The position numbers were made by a program, and so were the translations under genes. This document shows, piece after piece, positions 11,588-20,600 of a stretch of 41,115 nucleotides of DNA (position 1 is its first letter; the number at the start of each line of letters is the position of its first letter). Source of the DNA: Xanthomonas cucurbitae (GTDB lineage Bacteria > Pseudomonadota > Gammaproteobacteria > Xanthomonadales > Xanthomonadaceae); contig NZ_MDED01000014.1 of assembly GCF_002939885.1 (NCBI RefSeq), positions 64,283-105,397 on the forward strand, written 5' to 3'. The notes below the pieces were generated by a model that saw nothing but the letters and a program-made list of their open reading frames with translations, did not search any database and was not told the DNA's origin.

Positions 11588-11647
11588 GCCTAACAACTCA
11601 TTCAAGCCGATGTTGCTTCGCGGCTCGGCTTAACTCAGGCTCTAGCG
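11588..11647 (+). repeat. attC site 7, decayed crossover
   Basis: The left box GCCTAAC (11588-11594) is intact, but the right box reads TCTAGCG at 11641-11647. The expected box is GTTAGCG, inferred from the left box CGCTAAC of the next site. Two changes (G11641T, T11642C) remove the G^TT cut site. The hairpin arms (GTTGC against GCGGC) mismatch, so the site also looks mosaic. Confidence 0.85.
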
Positions 11648-11650
11648 CCC

Positions 11651-12181
11651 ATGGAAAAAGTTCTAAGGCTCCCAACGTTCAGTAAAGCACTGGCCGGCCT
11701 CTCGTTAGCGATCGCGGCTTGGAAGCTCGCCACTCTCGTTCCCTATCGAATCGGCTTCGAGCTGAGATATCTGATGTCTCCGAGTGCGCTCTACAGCTTC
11801 GCCTTCGACGCAGTGTTGGCGATAGGCGCGGTTCTGCTCTGGCGCGGCCGGCCGGCAAGCCGGTGGCTCTTTGCCGCGCAGGCGACTATGACCACGGCCG
11901 GATGGTTCGCAATCGGCGGTTTGCATCGCTTGCCCTTCATCCTTATGTATCTCAAGGGCACCGACGATCCCTCCGCGCAGGCTGCAATCGGCTATATGGC
12001 GCGGCCATTCTTGGTCTTTGGTGTGTGGTGCCTGTTCGGCTGGCTCCTCGCACTCGCTTGCTTTGCGTGTTTCGGAACGGCGCGGGGCGCCCCGCGCCGG
12101 AGTTCCAGTATGCCCCGAGCCGAACGGCCTGAGGACCCTACTCTGGCCGAGATCATGCGCCGCAAAGCGGATGAGCGCTAA
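11651..12181 (+). CDS. cassette 8: multi-pass membrane protein, unknown
   Basis: The last cassette gene encodes 176 residues from ATG 11651, only nine bases after the decayed crossover and without a clear ribosome-binding site. Four hydrophobic segments are visible, at about 10-28, 45-65, 70-90 and 117-142. A cytoplasmic-looking, Arg/Pro-rich tail ends PTLAEIMRRKADER. It should be an inner-membrane protein of unknown function. The stop TAA lies in the attC box CGCTAAC. Composition is more GC-rich than cassettes 1-7, suggesting a different origin or longer residence. Confidence 0.7.
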   Translation: MEKVLRLPTFSKALAGLSLAIAAWKLATLVPYRIGFELRYLMSPSALYSFAFDAVLAIGAVLLWRGRPASRWLFAAQATMTTAGWFAIGGLHRLPFILMYLKGTDDPSAQAAIGYMARPFLVFGVWCLFGWLLALACFACFGTARGAPRRSSSMPRAERPEDPTLAEIMRRKADER

Positions 12182-12234
12182 CAATTCGTCCAAGCCGACG
12201 TGTCCCGCAACTCGGCTTAATGCAAGCACTGGCA
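12176..12234 (+). repeat. attC site 8, degenerate right end of the integron
   Basis: The left box CGCTAAC and the left arm CAATTCGTCCAAGCCGAC are preserved. The centre (GTGTCCCGCAACTC) no longer pairs and the right end reads AGCACTGGC in place of AGCGTTAGC. No usable GTT crossover remains. This marks the right border of the array at about 12234. Confidence 0.75.
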
Positions 12235-12453
12235 GCGCAGCAACGCGCATGGGCCGACCCGAAGACCGTACTGGCCTGCAAGCAAGCCGCCGCACAGGCG
12301 CGCGTCACACGCCAGGCGTTGCAGGTGTTGCACGACGCGCTGGAGAGTGGCCTGGCCACGCGGGTCGCCGGCACTGAGCCGGCTTCGCCAGGGCGGGGCA
12401 CCAATACCGCTGTGGTCGCCGATACTGTGCGGCAGGCAGACGGTGAGCAAGCG

Positions 12454-13590
12454 ATGACATACCGGGTGGTGGTATTGGGTGGTTTCGGGCACTTCGGAGC
12501 GCGCATCGTGCGGGCGCTGGCGGCTACTCCGCAGGTGCATGTGATTGCCGCCGGCCGGCATCCCGGCGAGGTTGCCGTGCACTGGCCGGAGGCCGCCGCT
12601 GGATGCATTTCAACGTACCGGCTGGATATCGACGCGGAGGATTTCACGACCCGGCTGGCGGCTACCGGTGCCGATGCGGTGGTGCACACGGCCGGGCCAT
12701 TCCAGGGGCAGGCCTATGCGGTGGCCCGCAGCTGCCTGCAGGCCGGCATGCATTACATCGACCTGGCCGATGGCCGCGCCTTCGTACGCGACTTTGCGGC
12801 GGCGCTGGATGCGTCTGCGCGTCAGGCGCAGCGGGTCGCCATCAGTGGTGCCAGCACGTTGCCTGCGCTCTCCAGCGCGGTGATCGACGCGTTGTTGCCG
12901 CGCTTTGCGGCCTTGCACGAGATCGGCATGGTGATCGCGCCTGCACAGGGCACGCCGCTGGGGCTGGCTACCGTGCGCGCAGTGCTGTCGTACTGCGGCA
13001 CGCCGTTTGCGTGGTGGCACGATGGCCGCTGGCAACAGGTGGTGGGCTGGTCGAGGCCGGTGCGTGTGCAGTTCGCGCGGCTGGCATCACGCCTGGCTTC
13101 GCCCTGCGATGTGCCCGACCATGACCTGCTGCCGCAGCGTTATCCCGGCGTGCGGACGGTGCAGTTTCGCGCCGCGCTGGAAGTGCCCTTCCTTCAGCGT
13201 TGCCTGGCGGTCATCGCCTGGCTGCGTCAGCACGGCGTGCCGCTGCCAATGGCACGCGTGGCCAGGCTGCTTGCGCGTGCCGGGCGCTGGTTCGACCGCT
13301 TTGGTACCGATCTGGGCGGCATGCGCGTGGACCTGCGCGGGCAGGCGCATGCCGTGGATGCTGGCGAGACCGCAGTGCCCTTGTGGCTGCAGTGGGATCT
13401 CACCGCTCCGATGTTGCATGGGCCAGAAATCCCATGTTTTGCGGCAATTCTGCTGGTCCGCAAACTGGCTGCCGGGCACCCGTTGCCGATCGGTGCACAC
13501 GCCTGCATGGGGCTGCTGACGCTGGCCGATTTCGAACAGGAATTTGCTGCATGGCAGATGCAGGCGGAGGTGGTCCAAGTGCTTGGGTAA
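12454..13590 (+). CDS. saccharopine dehydrogenase-like NAD(P)-binding protein
   Basis: This protein of 378 residues begins MTYRVVVLGGFGHFGARIVR, a Rossmann nucleotide-binding strand with a GGFGHFG loop. It continues with ADAVVHTAGPFQGQAYAVAR, CLQAGMHYIDLADG and ISGASTLPALSSAVID, the pattern of saccharopine-dehydrogenase-like reductases. The C-terminal half is divergent and does not show a lysine-pathway signature, so the substrate is unknown. The frame stays open to 12220, inside the decayed attC 8. I place the start at ATG 12454 because the Rossmann fold begins there; GGTGAG precedes it. The 219 bp between attC 8 and this start encode an Ala/Gln-rich stretch that may be the remnant of an older gene cut by the integron. 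Confidence 0.8.
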   Translation: MTYRVVVLGGFGHFGARIVRALAATPQVHVIAAGRHPGEVAVHWPEAAAGCISTYRLDIDAEDFTTRLAATGADAVVHTAGPFQGQAYAVARSCLQAGMHYIDLADGRAFVRDFAAALDASARQAQRVAISGASTLPALSSAVIDALLPRFAALHEIGMVIAPAQGTPLGLATVRAVLSYCGTPFAWWHDGRWQQVVGWSRPVRVQFARLASRLASPCDVPDHDLLPQRYPGVRTVQFRAALEVPFLQRCLAVIAWLRQHGVPLPMARVARLLARAGRWFDRFGTDLGGMRVDLRGQAHAVDAGETAVPLWLQWDLTAPMLHGPEIPCFAAILLVRKLAAGHPLPIGAHACMGLLTLADFEQEFAAWQMQAEVVQVLG

Positions 13591-13736
13591 CTGCAGGAAT
13601 GGCCGGAAACGTGCCCCAACAGGTAGACGCTGGCGAGCACGGTCCAGGTGGGGAACCACACCATGCCGGGCGCCGGGGCGTCGTGGGCCGCATTGCCTGC
13701 ACTGCGCTAGGCCTGACAGCCACTTGCGCCGTTCCG

Positions 13737-14153
13737 TCAGCCGCTCGGCCCTGACTGGCCCAGCCGCGCATGTGCCTGCGCGATCTGCTCCCACAGCGTC
13801 AGCACCACTTGCACCTGCGCCTCGCTGAGCGTGCCGAAGACCTCGGTACGCAGCGCATCCAGCCGGGCCTCGATCCGCACCACCAGCGCCTGGCCCTCGT
13901 CGGTGAGCCATAACTGGTTGGCGCGGCGGTCACTGCTGTCGGCCTCGCGCCGCACCAGCCCCTGCGCGGCCAGCTTGTCCAGCAGCCGCACCAGCGAGAC
14001 GCCTTCCATGCCCAGCTGCTGGGCCAGCGCCACCTGGCGGATGCCGCCGCCGGAGCGGCCCACCATCAGCAAGGGCCCGGTGCAGGCGCTGGACAGGCCG
14101 AACGCTTCAAAGGCCTGGTCGGCCAGCCGCTGCCATTGCCGGGCGGCTACCAA
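13737..14153 (-). CDS. MarR-family transcriptional regulator
   Basis: The 138-residue frame encodes a winged-helix repressor. IRQVALAQQLGMEGVSLVRLLDKL is the DNA-recognition helix-turn-helix and RREADSSDRRANQLWLTDEG is the wing. The C-terminal helix forms the dimer interface. The start is unclear. TTG at 14151-14153 is the only standard start, yet the frame is open to 14222 and that part (HNNYGEYTALARAQLSSGLL) looks like the usual first helix of the family. A non-standard start codon near 14222 is therefore possible. A perfect palindrome lies right there (14221-14234) and could be its operator, implying autoregulation and perhaps an effect on divergent folE. Ligand and targets are unknown. 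Confidence 0.88.
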   Translation of the reverse strand: MVAARQWQRLADQAFEAFGLSSACTGPLLMVGRSGGGIRQVALAQQLGMEGVSLVRLLDKLAAQGLVRREADSSDRRANQLWLTDEGQALVVRIEARLDALRTEVFGTLSEAQVQVVLTLWEQIAQAHARLGQSGPSG

Positions 14154-14220
14154 CAGCCCGGAGCTGAGCTGGGCGCGGGCGAGAGCAGTGTACTCGCCAT
14201 AATTGTTATGGATGCTATCA

Positions 14221-14234
14221 ATTCAGTACTGAAT
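14221..14234. promoter_or_regulatory. candidate MarR operator
   Basis: ATTCAGTACTGAAT is a perfect 14-bp palindrome in the space between the divergent marR-like gene and folE. Size and position fit a MarR-dimer site. It lies at the 5' edge of the regulator frame and about 97 bp before the folE start. The assignment is inferred from position only. Confidence 0.45.
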
Positions 14235-14331
14235 AAATAGTCACTGAACCCGCGGCAGCCGCCGCAACTGCCACTGGGGCCGCCACCCCGTCCTCGGGTA
14301 CCATGCTCGCCCCCTTTGGGTGCACTTGCGC

Positions 14332-14934
14332 ATGAGCCAGTCCGACCAGCCCGATTCCTCCGTCACCCAGGCCCAGGCCGAAGACGCCGTGCGCACCCTG
14401 CTGCGCTGGGCCGGCGAAGACCCTGCCCGCGAAGGCCTGCTGGACACCCCGCGCCGGGTGGCCGAAGCCTATGGCGACTGGTTCAGCGGCTACCGCGAGG
14501 AACCGCGCGAGTACCTGGAGCGTACCTTCGAGGAAGTGGCCGGCTACGACGAACTGATCGTGCTGCGCGACATCTCCTACGAAAGCCATTGCGAGCACCA
14601 CATGGCGCCGATCATCGGCAAGGTGCACGTCGGCTACCTGCCGAGCGGCAAGGTGGTGGGCATCAGCAAGCTGGCCCGGGTGGTGGAAAGCTATGCGCGC
14701 CGCTTCCAGGTGCAGGAAAAGATGACCGCGCAGATCGCCCAGTGCATCCAGGACGTACTGCAACCGCGCGGCGTCGGCGTGGTGGTGGAAGGCGCGCATG
14801 AGTGCATGACCACCCGCGGCATCCACAAGCGCGGCGTCAGCATGGTGACCTCCAAGATGCTGGGCAGCTTCCGCGAAGACGCGCGCACGCGCGCCGAATT
14901 CCTGCAGTTCCTCGAAGTGGGCGGCAAGCGTTGA
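14332..14934 (+). CDS. folE: GTP cyclohydrolase I
   Basis: This is the 200-residue type I GTP cyclohydrolase, which turns GTP into 7,8-dihydroneopterin triphosphate, the first step of folate and pterin synthesis. Zinc ligands are visible as Cys87 and His90 (SHCEHHMAP) and Cys158 ([10 protein letters not shown]). The family signature [20 protein letters not shown] follows the first. The C-terminus [19 protein letters not shown] is typical. The frame opens at a GTG 12 bp earlier (14320); I prefer ATG 14332 because family members start near it. jetA follows 19 bp after the stop, so the two may share a transcript although their functions differ. Confidence 0.97.
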   Translation: MSQSDQPDSSVTQAQAEDAVRTLLRWAGEDPAREGLLDTPRRVAEAYGDWFSGYREEPREYLERTFEEVAGYDELIVLRDISYESHCEHHMAPIIGKVHVGYLPSGKVVGISKLARVVESYARRFQVQEKMTAQIAQCIQDVLQPRGVGVVVEGAHECMTTRGIHKRGVSMVTSKMLGSFREDARTRAEFLQFLEVGGKR

Positions 14935-14953
14935 GGCAGCCCCTGCAGTCGCC

Positions 14954-16423
14954 ATGAAGCACCAGGCACGGATTGCCGGCTATCGCCAGTTGCGCGAGCA
15001 GCCGGCCTGGAAACTGCTGGCCGCCGATCATGCCCCGGAGCTGATCGGCCTGCTGCAGACGCTGTTGATGGATGGCGAACGCCGGTTGCCGTCGGCAGTG
15101 CTGCACGCGCGCCTGCAGCGCCAGCTGGACGCGCTGCGCGGCGATGAACTTCTGCGCGAGCTGCCGCGCACCGCGCAGGCCTATCTGGCGCACTGGCTGG
15201 CGCAGGGCTGGCTGGAACGCCGCCTGCCCGAAGGCGCTGCCGAAGAGGAATACGAACTTTCGCGTGCGGCCACCCAGGCGATCCGCTGCATCGCCGGCCT
15301 GCGCGAGAGCGGCAGCAGTGCCACCGAGAGCCGGCTGTCGCTGGTGATCCAGCAGCTGGTGCAACTGGCCGGCCAGACCGAAGCCGACCCGGACACGCGG
15401 CTGGCCGCATTGCGCGAAGAACGCGCGCGCCTCGATGCCGAGATCGAGCGCGTGGCTGCCGGTCGCGTCGCTACGCTGGACGGCAAGCGCGCGCTGGAGC
15501 GCACCCGCGACCTCATCCACCTGTCCGACGAACTGGCCGAAGACTTCCATCGCGTCCGCGACGACTTCGAGCAGCTCAACCGCCAGTTCCGCGAGCGCAT
15601 CATCGATGACGAAGGCGCGCGCGGCGATGTGCTGGAGCAGCTGTTCAACGGCGTGGACGTGATCGCCGACAGCGAGGCCGGGCGCACCTTCGAGGCGTTC
15701 TGGAGCCTGCTCAACGACACCCAGCAAAGCAGCCAGCTGGACCAGGCGTTGGACGCCCTGCTTGCACGCGGTTTCGCGCGCAAGCTCGATCGTCGCGAAC
15801 GCGCCTTCCTGCGCGGGCTCACCGGCACGCTGCTGGAGCGCGGTGGCGAAGTGCACACGGTGATGCAGCATTTCGCACGCAGCCTGCGCGGGTTCGTGCA
15901 GAGCCGCGGCTATCTGGAACAGCGCAGGCTCAACCAGTTGCTCAAGCAGGCCCAGGGCGAAGCCCTGCAGCTGCGCGACAGCCTGCACGCCACCGCCGCC
16001 ACCGGCTACACCCAGGCGCTGAGCAGCAGCCGGCTGCGCTCGCTGTCGCAATGGCGGCTGCACGACCCGCGGCTGACCCAGGTCGATGGCCGCGTGCACG
16101 CCGCCGATGCGGCGGACATCTCGCTGGACAGCGTGGGCGACCTGGTCGCGCAATCGGAGATCGATGTGCGCACCTTGCGCAACGATCTGTATGTGCTGCT
16201 TGGGCAACAGCTGCGGCTCACCATTGGCGATGCGCTGCAGCGGCGCCCTGCGGTACAGGGGCTGGGTAGCGTGATCGGTTATCTGTCGCTGGGCACGCGC
16301 CACGGCATGGTGATCGACGGCCAGATGGAGACGGTGCAATGGGAAGGCGGCGACGGCGCGGTACGCCGTGCGCGCATTCCCTTGGTGTGGTTTACCCGGG
16401 AGAAACGCAATGAACTGGTCTGA
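14954..16423 (+). CDS. jetA: DUF3375 condensin subunit (JetA/MksF-like kleisin)
   Basis: This 489-residue protein belongs to the DUF3375 family, the kleisin-like subunit of Wadjet (JetABCD) and MksBEF/Ept SMC complexes. The N-terminal part is helical. Residues about 135-215 are rich in charged heptads ([17 protein letters not shown]) and likely coil. The family-typical region [21 protein letters not shown] lies near 240-260, and a C-terminal winged-helix-like part ends [13 protein letters not shown]. In known complexes this subunit bridges the SMC heads and binds the DUF4194 subunit. The ATG at 14954 lies 19 bp after folE. jetB overlaps its end by 14 bp, showing translational coupling. Assignment is by family pattern and gene order; no structure was compared. 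Confidence 0.85.
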   Translation: MKHQARIAGYRQLREQPAWKLLAADHAPELIGLLQTLLMDGERRLPSAVLHARLQRQLDALRGDELLRELPRTAQAYLAHWLAQGWLERRLPEGAAEEEYELSRAATQAIRCIAGLRESGSSATESRLSLVIQQLVQLAGQTEADPDTRLAALREERARLDAEIERVAAGRVATLDGKRALERTRDLIHLSDELAEDFHRVRDDFEQLNRQFRERIIDDEGARGDVLEQLFNGVDVIADSEAGRTFEAFWSLLNDTQQSSQLDQALDALLARGFARKLDRRERAFLRGLTGTLLERGGEVHTVMQHFARSLRGFVQSRGYLEQRRLNQLLKQAQGEALQLRDSLHATAATGYTQALSSSRLRSLSQWRLHDPRLTQVDGRVHAADAADISLDSVGDLVAQSEIDVRTLRNDLYVLLGQQLRLTIGDALQRRPAVQGLGSVIGYLSLGTRHGMVIDGQMETVQWEGGDGAVRRARIPLVWFTREKRNELV

Positions 16424-17114
16424 GCAGGCGCGGTCCGACATGCACAAGGACGACGAGGGCGCCGCCGACAGAGCCACGCCGCTGCGCGCCAGCGATGCCG
16501 CCGGCGACGTACCGGGCGGTGCGCTGTTCCTGGGCGACACCGGCACGCTGCCGTTCGAGGCGCGCCGCGCGCTGTGCCAGTTGCTGGCCGGGCCCAGCAT
16601 CGATGCGCAGCGGCATGGCGCGTTATGGCCGGCGCTGCTGCGCAATGAAGCGGCCATCCGCCAGGTGTTGTGCGAGCTGTTCCTGGAGCTGGTGCTGGAC
16701 CGCGAGGGCGGGGTGGCGTTCACCCGCCAGGCCGACACCGCCGAGCTGGAATCGCCCAGCTTGCTGCGCAGCGCGCCGCTGACCTTCATCGAGTCGGTGC
16801 TGTTGTTGTTTCTGCGCCAGCAGCTGGCCGAGGCGGATACGCGCGGCGAGCGCGCGGTGGTGGACGAGGCGCAGTTGGTGGAGGCGTTGTCGGTGTACGA
16901 GAAGAACGTCTCCACCGACAAGGCTGGGTTCACGCGGCGGGTGATGACGGCCATCGGCAAGATGCGCGACAACCAGTTGCTGTCGCGGCTACGCGGCAGC
17001 GAGGAGCGTTACGAGGTGTCGCCGGTGTTAAAGCTGTTGTTCTCGGCGGAGGATGTGCAGGCGTTGGTGCTGGCGTATCGGCAGTTGCGAGAGGGGGAGG
17101 TTGCGCTGGAGTGA
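16410..17114 (+). CDS. jetB: DUF4194 condensin subunit (JetB/MksE-like)
   Basis: This 234-residue protein fits the DUF4194 family, the KITE-like accessory subunit that binds the DUF3375 kleisin in Wadjet/MksBEF complexes. After a variable acidic N-terminus, the conserved part starts around [18 protein letters not shown]. It contains a [19 protein letters not shown] helix, then [20 protein letters not shown], and ends in a winged-helix-like [20 protein letters not shown]. The start at ATG 16410 has GGGAG just upstream and overlaps jetA by 14 bp; ATG 16440 is an alternative. The frame also opens further upstream at 16368, inside jetA. The next gene, jetC, is unusually far away (528 bp). Confidence 0.85.
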   Translation: MNWSEQARSDMHKDDEGAADRATPLRASDAAGDVPGGALFLGDTGTLPFEARRALCQLLAGPSIDAQRHGALWPALLRNEAAIRQVLCELFLELVLDREGGVAFTRQADTAELESPSLLRSAPLTFIESVLLLFLRQQLAEADTRGERAVVDEAQLVEALSVYEKNVSTDKAGFTRRVMTAIGKMRDNQLLSRLRGSEERYEVSPVLKLLFSAEDVQALVLAYRQLREGEVALE

Positions 17115-17642
17115 TGCCTCTTGCATCTCTCTTCTCCCTGCGGGAGAAGGTGCCCGAAGGGCGGATGAGGGCGCGGTGTCAGGCGGTGCGTGAAGTGTTA
17201 CGGGTTGTGTTTGGTAGGGCAGAGCTTTCACGCCCTTTCGGGCGCGAGTCACTTTTCTTTAGCTTGTGCAAAGAAAAAGTAACCAAAAAGAAAGCACACC
17301 CCGTCCTCGCGCCCTCCGCGCCTGCGGCGCTGCGGGTGCGCAAGTCCGGCAGAAATTTTTGTAAGGGACATCCCTGTCCCTTACAAAAACCTCGCCCATC
17401 CATGCGCGCCGCCCTACGGCTTGTATCTGCCGGCCTTGCCGCTGCGGTATGGGGCCCCGAAATGCAAACTGCAACAGCAAACCTGCTCTTGTAGGAGCGA
17501 CCCTGGTCGCGAAGCCGTCCACGCACGCCATCCGCTACCCTGTCCAAGCTCATCCCGCACCACCGCACCACAAAAAAATGCGTCACCGTTCGTGATGGTC
17601 TGTCCCTGGCACCTCTGTCGTTCCGTTATTGGTGAGTGAGCA
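17115..17642. repeat. repeat-rich spacer between jetB and jetC
   Basis: This 528-bp gap has no gene but several inverted repeats. They are CTTCTCCC/GGGAGAAG (17131-17149), CGCCC/GGGCG (17231-17244) and ACTTTTCTTT facing AAAGAAAAAG (17251-17279). A perfect 15-bp stem TTTTTGTAAGGGACA / TGTCCCTTACAAAAA (17356-17389) has a four-base loop and flanking T and A runs, so it could end transcription in both directions. Last is GTAGGAGCGACC/GGTCGC (17491-17510), related to the hairpin family near 25.4 kb. The pieces look like dispersed extragenic elements collected in an operon spacer. Confidence 0.75.
17356..17389. terminator. bidirectional terminator-like hairpin in the jetB-jetC gap
   Basis: The two 15-base arms TTTTTGTAAGGGACA and TGTCCCTTACAAAAA pair perfectly around TCCC. 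The five Ts and five As at the outer ends form the base of the stem, as in A/T-flanked bidirectional terminators. If active it would uncouple jetC from jetAB. Confidence 0.45.
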
Positions 17643-20600
17643 ATGAATTTCCAGTCCAACCTGTCGCCGGCGTCGCCGGGTGCTTCCTTGTTCGCCGAGA
17701 CGCTGGCCGAGCAGCGTGCGCAGCAGTTCCGTATGCGGCGCCTGCAGGTGCACAACTGGGGCACGTTCAACGGCTTGACCGAGGTGCCGATCGCCGAGAA
17801 GGGCTTTTTGTTCGTCGGGCGCTCGGGGTCGGGCAAGTCCACCTTGCTGGATGCGATGTCGGCACTGCTGACGCCACCGAGCATCGTCGACTTCAACGCC
17901 GCCGCGCGCGAGGCCGAGCGTAGCGGTCGCGATCGCAATCTGGTGTCGTACGTGCGTGGGGCCTGGGCCGATCAGCAGGACAGCGCGTCTGGCGAGATCG
18001 CCACGCAATACCTGCGCAAGGGTGCCACCTGGACGGCGCTGGTGCTGGAATACCGCAACGCGCAGGGCGAGGCGGTGAGCCTGATCCGGTTGTTCTGGAT
18101 TGCCGGCAGCGGCAATGCGGCCGCCGATGTACGCCGCCACTACATGGTGGCGCCGCGCCGCTTCGACGTGGCCAGCGAGCTGGATGGCTTCGACCTGGAC
18201 CTGCGCAAGCTCAAGGCGCGGCTGGGCGAGGAGGTGGCGCATTTCGATGGGTTCTCCGGTTACGCCGAACGCTTCCGGCACGCGCTGGGCATCGGCAACG
18301 AGATGGCGCTGCGCTTGCTGCACAAGACTCAGTCGGCCAAGAATCTGGGCGATCTCAATGCGTTTCTGCGCGGCTTCATGCTGGACGAGCCGCGCACCTT
18401 CGAAGCCGCCGATCGGCTGGTGGAGGATTTTGCAGAGCTCGATGGTGCGCACCATGCGGTGGTCACTGCACGCCGCCAGGTGGAGACGCTGACGCCTGCG
18501 CGCGAGCACCATGCGGCGCTGATGGCGTTGCGCCACAGCGTCGGCGAGTTGCGCGAGCTGCAGTTGGGCGTGGACAGCTACCGCGAGCAGCAGCGGCTGG
18601 CCCTGCTGGATGAGCGCTTGCAGGAGCTGGACAACCAGGACCGCGGCCTGGCCGGCGAAGAAGGCCAGCGCCGCGAATCGCTGGACAACCACGAACAGAA
18701 GCTGGTCGGGCTGGAACGCGAGCAGCGCGCCGCCGGCGGCGAGCAGATCGAAGAACTGGAACGCGAGCGTGCGCGCGTCGAGCGTGAGCGCGACGAACGC
18801 CTGCGCCGTCGTACGCTGATCGAACAGGCCTGCCGCCAGCTCGGTACCGCCCTGGCGGCCGGGGCCAGCGGCTTTGCCGCGCAGATCGCGCATGCGCAAA
18901 CCGTACTGGACAACGGCAAGCACGACGCCAGCGCGCTGGACGATGCGATCGCCGAGCGCATGGGCGCGCGCCGCGACGACGAACGCCGCTTTGCCGAGAT
19001 CCGCGCGGAACTGGATGCGCTGAAGCGCGCGCCATCGAGCATGCCCGCACCGATGCAGGCCCTGCGCGCACGGCTGTGCGAAGACACCGGCATTGCCGAG
19101 GCCGCGCTGCCGTTCGTCGGCGAGCTGGTGCAGGTGCGTGATGACCAGATGGCCTGGCGCGGTGCGATCGAGCGTGTACTGCACGGCTTTGCACAATCGC
19201 TGCTGGTGGACGAGCGGCATTACGCGCAGGTCAGCGAATGGGTCAATCGCACCCACATCGGCACGCGCCTGGTGTATTTCCGTGTGCGTCGCAACGACGA
19301 GCTGCACTCGCGGCGGGTCGATCCCGACGCGCTGCCGGGCAAGCTGCAATTGCGCGAGCACGCCTTCACCGAGTGGCTGCGCAACGAGCTCACCCGCCGC
19401 TTCGATTACGCCTGCGTGGACAACGCCACCGCGCTGCGCAACGCCGACCGCGCCATCACCCGCGAGGGCCAGGTCAAACACCCCGGCGATCGCTATGAGA
19501 AGGACGACCGCCACGCGGTCAATGATCGCAAGCGGTGGCTGCTCGGCCACGACAACCGCGACAAGCTCAAGGTGTTCGAGCGCGAAGCGCAGGCGCTGGC
19601 GCAGCGCATTGCCAGCTGCGATGCCGATGTCGCAGCACTGCGCAAGCAGCGCGAACAGGACCAGGAACGCCAGCTCGCCGCGCACACGCTGGTGGAGCGC
19701 GACTGGGACGAGATCGACGTTGGCCCCAAGCTGCAGCGCCTGAGCGATATTGATGAGCAGCTGGTGCAGCTGCGCGAAGGCAACAGCGGTTTGCGCGCGC
19801 TCGGCCAGGCCATCGATACCGCACGCACCTTGCGCGACCAGGCCAAGCGCACCTATGACGATGTGCGGCTGGAACGCGCGCAACTGGCGCGCGAGCGCGT
19901 ACGGCTTGCGCAGCAGCATGCGGCGTGCGCGGGCCGCGCTGGCACTGCCACGCTCACGCCCACCCAATTGCAGGGGTTGCGGGAACGGCTTGCCGCATTG
20001 ACCCCGCTGTCGCTGGACAATCTGGAAGCGCATTTCCGTGTGGTCGAGCGTGGCCTGGCCGAGCAACTCGCCGAAAGCCAGGGCCGCGACAGCCGGCTCA
20101 GCGCGCAACTGCTGGAATGCTTCCGCAAGTATTGCCAGCAGTGGCCCGAAGACAGCGGCGACTTCACCGTGAGTCTTTCCAGCGCCGACGATTTTCTCGC
20201 ACGGCTGGATCGGCTGGAAAGCGATGGCCTGCCGCGGCACGAGCATCGCTTCTTCGACCTGTTGCAGACCCAGAGCAAGAACAACCTGCTGGCCTTGCAG
20301 CGCCACACTGCCGAGGCCCACAAGGGCATCAAGCAGCGCATGGACGAGGTCAATGCCAGCTTGGAGCAGGTGCCCTTCAACCGCGACACCATCCTGACCA
20401 TCGAGGTCAGCGACCGCCGCCTGACCGAGGTGCAGGAATTCCAGCAGCAGTTGCGCGCGGTGCTGTCGCACCAGCAGACCGAAGATCGCGCCTTGGCCGA
20501 GGCGCAGTTTTCCACCTTGCGTGCGCTGGTGGCGCGGCTGGGCGCGCAGGAGCCGGAGGCGCGGCGCTGGCGCGAACAGGTGCTGGACGTGCGCCTGCAT

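Noticed and set aside
13600..13736. A small gene between the reductase and the MarR regulator
   Set aside because: No frame with a start, ribosome-binding site and plausible composition fits; the long frames there are shadows of neighbouring genes.
14837..16972. A minus-strand open frame of 711 codons opposite folE, jetA and jetB
   Set aside because: It covers three well-supported genes on the other strand and shows low-complexity composition without recognisable domains.
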